Assembly (NCBI GenBank): GCA_023396115.1
Contig: JAEWXC010000097.1
Location: 1 to 47,412, forward strand
Length of the DNA stretch: 47,412 nucleotides
DNA from: Actinomycetes bacterium
GTDB taxonomy: Bacteria > Actinomycetota > Actinomycetes > Propionibacteriales > Nocardioidaceae
Direction of reading: 5' to 3'
This document shows positions 7,364 through 14,003 of the stretch, piece by piece. The notes beneath the pieces are model-generated. The model saw only the letters and a list, made by a program, of their open reading frames with translations. It made no database searches and had not been told where the DNA came from. Made by a program: the position numbers and the translations under genes. Numbering within the stretch: the stretch's first letter is position 1; every line of letters starts with the position of its first letter.

Positions 7364-8305
7364 TCAGGGCACCTCGACGTGCCAGGTGCGACCGCCCAGG
7401 GTGGCGACCAGACCACCGCGCAGGTGCGCCGGGTGCCGCTGGTCGAGCGGCGGCAGGGCGTGGTGGTCGGCACCGAAGATGACCGTCAGCACCTCGCGGG
7501 TGCCCACGGGGGCGGGGCAGGTCCGGCCAGCGAAGGCCACTGGGACGGTGCCAGCGTAGCTGTCGGGATCGAAGACGAGGCGTCGTCCCGAGGGCTGGTG
7601 GTAGTTGGTCGCCACCAGAGGTCCCCGACGGGGCCGGGTCACCAGCCGCTCGCGCAGCGCGTGCCACCTCGATCGGGGGAGCACACGGGAGAGCGCGACG
7701 GCGACCAGTTCGGCGACCTTGCGACCGGGCCCCGTGAGCGGTTCGGCCACGACGTCGGCGACGGTGGTGTTCCGTGCCGTGACGAGCCGGTCGAGGGACT
7801 CCGCAGCGACTGTCCACAGCGCACGGACCCGCGCGTTGCGGGGCGCGGTGTCGAGGATGAAGATGTCCAGCGGCACGTGCCGGGCCTCGGCGGGCAGGTG
7901 CGCGCGGCGGCGGCCCTGGTGGATCCGGCGACTGCCCGTGTGCAGCAGTCGCGGGATCGCGGAGATGTGGTCGGCCCGTGTCTCGCGGCAGCTCAGCTCG
8001 ACGTCGTCGGGGAGCAGCGGCGCCAACCCGGCCAGCAGCCGCGGCACGTCGGCTCGACGCACGATGACGTCGACGTCGTCGTCCCACGGGATCCACCCGT
8101 CGTGACGCACCGCGCCCAGCAGCGTGCCCGACGTCAGCCACCACTCGACCCCGAGCTCGGCACAGGCGCGGGCGAAGGCGTCCAGCAGGTGCTCGCCGAT
8201 CGCCTGACATGCCTCCAGGTAGACGGACTCGAGCTCCTCGGACGGGTCGACGACGCGCTGGTGACGCCCCCGCGGTGCGTGCGGTGCCTCGACGTGCTCG
8301 GTCAC
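7364..8305 (-). CDS. LicD family phosphotransferase-like protein
   Basis: This 313-residue protein has the LicD nucleotidyltransferase-fold signature GTLLGAVRHDGWIPWDDDVD (60-79), whose Asp residues bind metal, and PLDIFILD at 145-152. LicD proteins transfer phosphorylcholine or other phospho-alcohols onto teichoic acids and surface glycans. Here the donor is unknown and no choline genes are visible, so polyol-phosphate transfer is as likely (inference). The GTG at 8305 is chosen because GGGAGGG lies about five bases upstream in the leader; the longer frame overlaps the flippase gene. It is divergent from the flippase and convergent with the wzc-like gene, and both genes lie between short inverted repeats. 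Confidence 0.85.
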   Translation of the reverse strand: MTEHVEAPHAPRGRHQRVVDPSEELESVYLEACQAIGEHLLDAFARACAELGVEWWLTSGTLLGAVRHDGWIPWDDDVDVIVRRADVPRLLAGLAPLLPDDVELSCRETRADHISAIPRLLHTGSRRIHQGRRRAHLPAEARHVPLDIFILDTAPRNARVRALWTVAAESLDRLVTARNTTVADVVAEPLTGPGRKVAELVAVALSRVLPRSRWHALRERLVTRPRRGPLVATNYHQPSGRRLVFDPDSYAGTVPVAFAGRTCPAPVGTREVLTVIFGADHHALPPLDQRHPAHLRGGLVATLGGRTWHVEVP

Positions 8306-8311
8306 GTTTGC

Positions 8312-8322
8312 CCTCCCTGGTG
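8312..8322 (-). promoter_or_regulatory. Ribosome-binding leader CACCAGGGAGG of the licD-like gene
   Basis: The 11-base word on the minus strand includes the Shine-Dalgarno and fixes the GTG start at 8305. The same 11 bases precede the TagF/GT4 gene at 16406-16416. Confidence 0.6.
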
Positions 8323-8373
8323 CGGACTCTCCTCCGCCGCCCGACCACCGGTCTGCCCGGTGGCGTAACGGCT

Positions 8374-8391
8374 CAACGACCGACGTCGTTG
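8374..8391. promoter_or_regulatory. 7-4-7 inverted repeat in the licD/flippase divergent region
   Basis: CAACGAC-CGAC-GTCGTTG is a perfect dyad. Its right end touches the GGGAG ribosome site (8391-8395) of the flippase gene, so it could be an operator or an RNA hairpin limiting translation. Which of these is not shown by the sequence. Confidence 0.5.
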
Positions 8392-8399
8392 GGAGTTCC

Positions 8400-9662
8400 G
8401 TGGGAGTGGTGGCCGAGCCGGGGAGCGGCGAGCAGGCACCGGTGGTCGGCGACCGCCGGGCACTTGCCGAGCAGCTGGCCTGGTCGTTGTCGGCCAAACT
8501 GCTCGCCGCGCTGCTGCAGATCGTGGTCCTGGTGCTGCTGGCCCGGTCGTTGGCCCCCGAGCGGTTCGGCGTGGTCAGCACCGTGATCGTCGTGATGACG
8601 CTGGTGGCGACCACGAACGGCTTCGGGCTGATGCGGCAGATGAACTACCACCGGGCCCGCGACCGGAACCACCCCGACCTGCCCGGCATGTTCGCGGCCC
8701 GGCTCGGGTTCACCTGGCTGAGCGTGGCGCTGTGGCTGCTGGGCACGCTCGGAGGTTGGCTCGTCACCGGATCCCCGTGGTGTGCCGTTCTGGCGCCGTT
8801 GGCGGTCTGGCTGCTGTTCGAGCAGACCACCACCGTGTGGAACGGGCTCTCGACCGCGGACGGCAACTGCCGGGCCCTCTTCTTCTCCTACCTGTGGCGT
8901 CGCGGCCCCGTGGTCGCGCTGATGCTGGGGGCGCTGGCTACGGAGCGGTCGGTGCTGTGGGCGTGGTCCCTGGGGCTCGGGCTCGGCGGGGCGCTGTCCT
9001 GGCTCGCGGGACGCTCGGGTCAGGAGACCTGGGCCCGCGGGCTGCTGCTGCGACGTGCCGACCTGCCGACCTCGATCGACTGGGAGCTCGGCTTCTGGTG
9101 GGGGCAGGTCGGGTCCCAGCTGCGCGACCTGGACGTGGCGGCCGTGGCGGCGGTGAGTGCGCACGCCGGCGGCATCTTCGCCTTCCCGGCGCGGCTCATC
9201 AACCCGATGAACATGATCACCCAGTCCGCGGGGCAGGTGCTCTTCCCGCGGGTGGCGCGGCGCGGCGGGCTGACCCGGCGCGAGCTGGTGCTGGTGGTCG
9301 CGGCCGGCACGGTGCCGGTGCTGCTCGTCGCGGTGGCGACGTTCCTCGCGGCCCCCTGGCTCCCGCAGCTGTTGGGCGACGGGTACGCCGACTCGGTGGG
9401 GGTCCTGCGGATCACGTCGGTGACGGCCGTCTTCGTGGGGATCACGATCCTGGTGGCGGTGCTGCTCACGGCGCAGTCCAGCGAGGAGGCCCGGTGGATC
9501 GGGTACGCCGCCGCGATCGGCTCGGTGGCCCAGGTGGGGGCAGCCGCCCTCGGAACCCTGCTCGGCGGAGCTGTGGGGGCTGCAACCGCGGTGCTCGTCA
9601 CGGTGGTGGCGGCGACGTTGCTGATGTGCCACCGGGCCTGGACCCGGGCCCGGCGGGCGTAG
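8400..9662 (+). CDS. Wzx-like polysaccharide flippase (MOP superfamily)
   Basis: This 420-residue, highly hydrophobic protein has about 12 membrane segments. It begins with a short polar tail, then AWSLSAKLLAALLQIVVLVL, ARSLAPERFG and the polar NGFGLMRQMNYHR, a pattern typical of the polysaccharide-transporter branch of the MOP flippases. It would turn undecaprenyl-linked repeat units to the outer face of the membrane. The GTG at 8400 has GGGAG four bases upstream; in-frame GTGs at 8406 and 8409 are alternatives. It is divergent from the licD-like gene. A 22-bp repeat array lies between its end and the convergent priming transferase. Confidence 0.85.
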   Translation: MGVVAEPGSGEQAPVVGDRRALAEQLAWSLSAKLLAALLQIVVLVLLARSLAPERFGVVSTVIVVMTLVATTNGFGLMRQMNYHRARDRNHPDLPGMFAARLGFTWLSVALWLLGTLGGWLVTGSPWCAVLAPLAVWLLFEQTTTVWNGLSTADGNCRALFFSYLWRRGPVVALMLGALATERSVLWAWSLGLGLGGALSWLAGRSGQETWARGLLLRRADLPTSIDWELGFWWGQVGSQLRDLDVAAVAAVSAHAGGIFAFPARLINPMNMITQSAGQVLFPRVARRGGLTRRELVLVVAAGTVPVLLVAVATFLAAPWLPQLLGDGYADSVGVLRITSVTAVFVGITILVAVLLTAQSSEEARWIGYAAAIGSVAQVGAAALGTLLGGAVGAATAVLVTVVAATLLMCHRAWTRARRA

Positions 9663-9688
9663 GGCCCGCGCACGCGCCTGTCGATCCA

Positions 9689-9707
9689 CACAAGTGCCCG
9701 GTCAGCG
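9689..9707 (-). repeat. 19-bp inverted repeat, right copy, bounding licD-flippase
   Basis: CACAAGTGCCCGGTCAGCG is the exact reverse complement of 7280-7298. It overlaps the first unit of array B. Confidence 0.85.
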
Positions 9708-9886
9708 CCACGGAAGTGCCCGGTCGGCACCACGTAAACGCCCGGTCAGGGTCACGGAAGTGCCCTGTCGGCATCACCTAAGTGCCCGGTCGGCGCACAA
9801 GTGCCCGGTCGGCACCACGTAAACGGCCGGTGGGTGTCGCGGAAGTGCCCGGTGGGTGTCGCGGAAGTGCCCGGTCAGCGGGGAGG
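9692..9886. repeat. 22-bp tandem repeat array B between the flippase and wbaP-like genes
   Basis: About nine units start at 9692, 9714, 9736, 9758, 9780 (19 bp only), 9799, 9821, 9843 and 9865. Most begin AAGTGCCCGGT and two begin AAACG, followed by a variable tail such as CGGCACCACGT. The array occupies most of the 250-bp convergent gap. A run of nine G lies at 9903-9911, next to the wbaP-like stop. No other gene is seen in the gap. Confidence 0.92.
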
Positions 9887-9912
9887 TCGGCGGGGACGGG
9901 GAGGGGGGGGGC

Positions 9913-11355
9913 TCAGTAGGCGCCGCGGGAGCCCAGGACGGCACCGGCGGTGCGGGCCAGGATCGCGAGGTCCTGGACCATGGACCAGTTGTCGACGTAG
10001 TACAGGTCCAGCCGGATCGCCTCCTCATACGAGAGGTCCGAACGGCCGGAGACCTGCCACAGCCCGGTCATGCCGGGGCGGGTGTGCAGCCGCCGGCGCA
10101 TCGCCGCGTCGTAGCCCAGGGTCTCCGACTCCAGTGGCGGGCGCGGCCCGACCAGGCTCATCTGGCCGACCAGCACGTTGAACAGTTGCGGCAGCTCGTC
10201 GAGGGAGAACCGGCGCAGCCACCGGCCCGGCGTGGTGATCCGCGGGTCGTCGGTCATCTTGAACAGCCCACCGGAGAACCCGACCTGGGCCTGCAACGCC
10301 GCCAGACGCTGCTCGGCGTCGGGGACCATCGTGCGGAACTTCCAGCACCCGAACGACTCTCCCAGCCGGCCCACGCGCTGCTGGCGGAAGAAGACCTGAC
10401 CGCCGTCGTGCAGCTTGATCCGGACCGCCAGCGCCACCAGCAGCGGCGCCAGGGCCAGCAGCAGGAACGCCGAGCCGACCAGGTCGAAGGTGCGCTTGCT
10501 CCACCGGCTCGCCGCCATCGAGCGGGGCCGTTCGACGTGGATCAGCGGCAGGCCGCCGACCGGGCGGACCTTGATCCGCTCCATCGACACGTCGGTCACC
10601 CGCGGCGCCACCACGAGCCCGATGTCGTGGGACTCCAGCTCCCAGGCCAGACGACGCAGCTCGGGCGCCGACTCGAAGGCCCCGCCGGCGACCACGATCG
10701 TGTCCGCCCCCCGCGCCATGGCCGCGTCCACCACCCGCAGCACCCGGTACTGCTCGGTCTCGGGGTAGGTGCCGAACTCCGCGACCGGGTTGACGTGACC
10801 CACCACGTCCCAGCCCAGCCACCGCTCCCGCTCGAGCACCTCACCCAACTCGGCACTCGGCACCGGCGACCCCGCGACCAGCACCTGCTGCCGCATCAGC
10901 CCCGACTTGTGGGCGCTGTGCAGCACGTTGCGCAGCGAGTAGCGCCCCACCACCAGCGCCACCGCGGACAGCACGAAGAACGTCGCCACGAAGAGCCGCG
11001 AGAGGTCGTAGCGCATCAGGTAGCACACCGTCATCGTGATGCCGCCTGACGCGAGCGCCGCGGTGAGCACCCGCTTGTACTCGTCGGTGCCGACCCCGAA
11101 CACGGCCCGCGAGTACCCGCCCAGCAGGCCCACCAGCCCCAGCACCGAGAAGACCAGCAGCAGCCGCACCTCGGTGATCGAGCTCGCCAGCCGCAGGTCG
11201 CCGTCGTCGACGAGGGTGTTGCGCAGCACCACCGCGACGGTCGCCGACGTGGCCACCAGGGTCAGGTCGAGCAGGGCCGCGGTCCACGGCAGGTAGCGCA
11301 GTGCGGCGACACGGCGCGCCTGGGCAGGCGCCAGGTCGCTGGCGAGAACGGTCAT
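9913..11355 (-). CDS. WbaP-like polyprenyl-phosphate sugar phosphotransferase (priming transferase)
   Basis: This 480-residue enzyme would start glycan synthesis by moving a sugar-1-phosphate from a nucleotide sugar to undecaprenyl phosphate at the inner membrane. Several N-terminal membrane helices (about 22-45, 63-82, 98-113 and 121-137) precede a central nucleotide-binding-like region. The C-terminal bacterial sugar transferase domain begins with a hydrophobic anchor at 289-313. It shows KFRTM (339-343), the catalytic-type Asp-Glu in SLDELPQ (384-390), VGPRPP (402-407), RPGMTGLWQVSGR (426-438) and LDLYYVDNWS (449-458), and ends in the usual GAY. It is divergent from the wzz-like gene. The ATG at 11355 has only a weak ribosome site. 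Confidence 0.94.
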   Translation of the reverse strand: MTVLASDLAPAQARRVAALRYLPWTAALLDLTLVATSATVAVVLRNTLVDDGDLRLASSITEVRLLLVFSVLGLVGLLGGYSRAVFGVGTDEYKRVLTAALASGGITMTVCYLMRYDLSRLFVATFFVLSAVALVVGRYSLRNVLHSAHKSGLMRQQVLVAGSPVPSAELGEVLERERWLGWDVVGHVNPVAEFGTYPETEQYRVLRVVDAAMARGADTIVVAGGAFESAPELRRLAWELESHDIGLVVAPRVTDVSMERIKVRPVGGLPLIHVERPRSMAASRWSKRTFDLVGSAFLLLALAPLLVALAVRIKLHDGGQVFFRQQRVGRLGESFGCWKFRTMVPDAEQRLAALQAQVGFSGGLFKMTDDPRITTPGRWLRRFSLDELPQLFNVLVGQMSLVGPRPPLESETLGYDAAMRRRLHTRPGMTGLWQVSGRSDLSYEEAIRLDLYYVDNWSMVQDLAILARTAGAVLGSRGAY

Positions 11356-11404
11356 CGGGTCCCCAGGGTGCTCGTGTGCTGACGGCGCGGTGGTCGCGAT
11401 GAGG

Positions 11405-11416
11405 GAACAACGAGGC
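11405..11416. promoter_or_regulatory. Shared 12-bp element GAACAACGAGGC, wbaP/wzz divergent region
   Basis: The same 12 bases recur at 16478-16489 in another divergent region of the locus, each preceded by GAGG. Here it lies about 50 bases upstream of the wbaP-like ATG. Candidate regulator site; function not shown. Confidence 0.4.
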
Positions 11417-11494
11417 CCACGGGGGCGGGTTACGTGCCGGTGCCCGGGCGTGGACGATCCCGCCGAGCGGCCCCGCAGAGGGCTGCCGGCGCCC

Positions 11495-11500
11495 TATCCT
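11495..11500 (+). promoter_or_regulatory. -10 box TATCCT, leaderless promoter of the wzz-like gene
   Basis: TATCCT ends six bases before the GTG at 11507, the spacing expected for transcription starting on the start codon. This supports the choice of that start. Confidence 0.6.
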
Positions 11501-11506
11501 CGCCAC

Positions 11507-12883
11507 GTGCCCCGCCCTGCCGAGCCCACCACCCGACCCCGGACCGGGGTCCTGCGCAGCGTGCTCACCGTGCTGCGCCGGCACGTGGTGATGCTGCTCG
11601 CAGGTGGTCTCCTGGGGCTCTCGGCCGCCGCCGGGCTCACCGCGCTGGTCACGCCCCAGTACGAGTCGGTCGCCCAGGTGATGCTGCGCGGCGCCAGCTG
11701 GGACCCCACGTGGGCGGCGCGCGGCCAGCTGCTCGCCAACGGCTCGCTGCCCACCCTGCTGCGGGTCACCCAGAGCAACGCGGTCGCGACCCGCGTGCTC
11801 GAGCGGACCGGTGTCGAGGTCGAACCGGCCGCCCTGCGCAAGCGGATCCGTCCGCTGCTGGTGGCACGCTCGGGGCTGCTCACCCTGGTGGTGGACCTGG
11901 AGATCAGCGACGCCGACCCCGAGGTGGCCCGCCAGCTCGCCCAGGGCTACGCCGACGAGTTCGTGGAGATGGTGGCGCAGGTGCAGCCCCGTGCCCGGGG
12001 CGGACGTCCGCTGGTGGAGGCCGACGTGGTCCAGCCGGCCGTGGCCGCCACGGACCCGGTCTCGCCCTCGTGGCCGCGCAACCTGGTGCTCGGACTCCTG
12101 TTCGGCCTGGCGGCAGCGTTCTCGGTGGCGCTGCTGCGGGAACTGGCCGACGTCCGGCTCCGCACCCCGCAGGTGCTGGCCGAGACCTCCCGCCTGCCGG
12201 TGCTGGGGGCCCTGGTCGACGACCCGCAGGCCGCGGCCGCCGACCCGACCGGCGCCCCCTCGCCCGGCTGGGAGGAGGGTCTGCGGACCCTGCGCACCCA
12301 CCTGGGACACGCCGCCACCGTCCCGCCGCAGGTCGTGCTCACCACCGGGCCGGGAGGTGGCGAGGGGGCGACCACCGTCGCGTCCCACCTGGCAGTGGCG
12401 CTGGCCCGGGTGGGGCAGCGGGTGCTGCTGGTCGACGTCGACCCGGTGGGTCGCGGGCTCTCCCGACGCCTCGACCTGCACGAGGCCCCGCACGGCCTGT
12501 TCACGGTGCTGCGCGACGGCGGCTTCGGCGACGCGTTGCAGCGGGTCGGCCCCGTGGACGTGCTGCCGACCGGTCCGGTACCGGCCGGGGGCAGCGACCT
12601 CCTGGGCAGCGACCGGGTGGCCGCGCTGGTCGCCGACGCCCGTCGCGGCTACGACGTGGTCCTGCTGGACGGGGCGCCGGCGCTGTCCGGCAGCGGTGCG
12701 CAGCTGTTCGGCCGGGTGGACCTGGCGCTGCTGGTGCTCGACCCGCACCGCACCACCAGCGGCGAGCTGCGTCGCTCCCAGGCACGGCTCGAGGCGGCCG
12801 GGGTCGCCACCCAGCTGGTGATCTCGCGGGCCGGCCGCGACACCACCACGCTCAGCGCGTGGCAGGCACCGCTGTCGACGTGA
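11507..12883 (+). CDS. Wzz/BY-kinase-like protein with degenerate P-loop (possible pseudokinase)
   Basis: This 458-residue protein has the same plan as the Wzc-like gene at 5755: helices near 27-48 and 190-210 around a Wzz-type domain, then a ParA/BY-kinase-type ATPase domain. The Walker A region reads GPGGGEGATT (281-290), with Ala288 where the catalytic lysine is expected. Walker A' (LLVDVDP, 307-313) and Walker B (VVLLDGAP, 384-391) remain recognisable. No tyrosine cluster is present; the last Tyr is residue 382. It may act as a chain-length regulator or as a partner of the active kinase rather than as a kinase (inference). The GTG start follows a -10 box by six bases. Its stop overlaps the convergent membrane-protein gene by 32 bases. 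Confidence 0.85.
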   Translation: MPRPAEPTTRPRTGVLRSVLTVLRRHVVMLLAGGLLGLSAAAGLTALVTPQYESVAQVMLRGASWDPTWAARGQLLANGSLPTLLRVTQSNAVATRVLERTGVEVEPAALRKRIRPLLVARSGLLTLVVDLEISDADPEVARQLAQGYADEFVEMVAQVQPRARGGRPLVEADVVQPAVAATDPVSPSWPRNLVLGLLFGLAAAFSVALLRELADVRLRTPQVLAETSRLPVLGALVDDPQAAAADPTGAPSPGWEEGLRTLRTHLGHAATVPPQVVLTTGPGGGEGATTVASHLAVALARVGQRVLLVDVDPVGRGLSRRLDLHEAPHGLFTVLRDGGFGDALQRVGPVDVLPTGPVPAGGSDLLGSDRVAALVADARRGYDVVLLDGAPALSGSGAQLFGRVDLALLVLDPHRTTSGELRRSQARLEAAGVATQLVISRAGRDTTTLSAWQAPLST

Positions 12884-14003
12884 GACAGGCCCGGTCGTCC
12901 GGGTCTGCGGGGGCGGGGGCTGTTTCCCCGGAGGAGGTGCCCCACCGGGCCGGCACCGCCGGGCACAGCAGCAGCACCAGGAAGACCATGAACCCGACCT
13001 TGTGCCGGAAGTAGGAGCCGTAGTCGGGCTCGAACAGCGCCGAGGTGGCGGTGACGGCCAGCGTCACGTGGGCCGCCAGCATCGTCCACGCGTCCGTGGT
13101 GGGGCGCAGCGCCAGCAGCATCCGCCAGGTGATCGCCAGCTGCAGGCCCGCGAACGGCAGGTACGCCGGCGCCTGCAGCGGCAGCGTCACCGGCACCAGC
13201 AGCGACAGGAACGTCACGAACCGGTTGAGCGTGAACCCGACCCGCCCGCCGTCACCGAACGGGTAGGAGATCCGGCTGGCGGTGGTGTCGGCCAGGTAGT
13301 CGGCGCGGCCCTTGGTGAACTCGTCGAGCGGCAGGCTCTGGTAGGCCACGAAGATGAACACGAAGAACCCCAGGTAGAGCAGGACCAGCATCCGGGGGCG
13401 TCGGGCGAACACGAAGCTGGCCACCAGCAGGGCGCCGATGACCAGGTAGTAGGCGCGGTAGTAGAAGCTCATCAGCACCAGTCCCGCGCCGAGCACCACC
13501 GCCACGTGGGTGGGGCTCCACCGGAACGCCCGGGCGGTCAGCAGCACCGCCGTGCACAGCGCCAGCGGCACGATCTCCTTGGACACCACGAACGACCACG
13601 GCGACAGCCCGACCACCACCCCGGCGACCAGCACCGCGTCCCAGCCGAACCGCGACGGCAGCTCGTAGGCCAGCATCACCACCGCCACCAGGGCGAACAC
13701 CAGGGTGCCGAAGAAGATGTTGATCAGCAGGAAGTCGCCGTCCAGCACCCGGCCGTAGGACCAGATGTCCAGCCCCATCGCGTCCATCGCGGTGAAGATC
13801 GGCCGCAACGCGATCCGGGCCGCGTCGTAGGAGGTCATCTCGCCGCGACCGGGCTGGGTGTGGATGATCCGGGCCCCGTCGATGAAGCGTTTGGCCGACC
13901 ACACGAACGGCAGCACCACCGAGATCAGCACGGTGGCGTGGTAGATCGCCGAGCAGAACAGCAGGCGCCGCAGCACCTGGTGGTCGGGGTGCCGGTCAAG
14001 CAT
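12852..14003 (-). CDS. Polytopic membrane protein, candidate Wzy-type polymerase
   Basis: I do not recognise the family. The 383-residue protein has about nine to ten hydrophobic segments, starting near 13-34, with a large polar loop at about 35-92 that contains Arg/Tyr/Asp residues, and a hydrophilic tail rich in Ala, Pro and Asp. In a locus with priming transferase, flippase and co-polymerase, a protein of this size and topology is the best candidate for the polymerase that joins repeat units, but this rests on context. The ATG at 14003 overlaps the end of the TagF/GT4 gene by eight bases (ATGCTTGA), so it is translationally coupled to it. An upstream ATG at 14213 lies inside that gene and is rejected. 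Its 3' end overlaps the wzz-like gene antisense. Confidence 0.7.
   Translation of the reverse strand: MLDRHPDHQVLRRLLFCSAIYHATVLISVVLPFVWSAKRFIDGARIIHTQPGRGEMTSYDAARIALRPIFTAMDAMGLDIWSYGRVLDGDFLLINIFFGTLVFALVAVVMLAYELPSRFGWDAVLVAGVVVGLSPWSFVVSKEIVPLALCTAVLLTARAFRWSPTHVAVVLGAGLVLMSFYYRAYYLVIGALLVASFVFARRPRMLVLLYLGFFVFIFVAYQSLPLDEFTKGRADYLADTTASRISYPFGDGGRVGFTLNRFVTFLSLLVPVTLPLQAPAYLPFAGLQLAITWRMLLALRPTTDAWTMLAAHVTLAVTATSALFEPDYGSYFRHKVGFMVFLVLLLCPAVPARWGTSSGETAPAPADPDDRACLTSTAVPATR

Noticed and set aside
9692..9886. The 22-bp array as a CRISPR array
   Set aside because: Units are contiguous with no unique spacers, are degenerate, and there are no cas genes.
9903..9911. Run of nine G as a phase-variation tract
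   Set aside because: It lies outside the coding region, just past the wbaP-like stop, so slippage would not change a protein; more likely a sequencing hazard.
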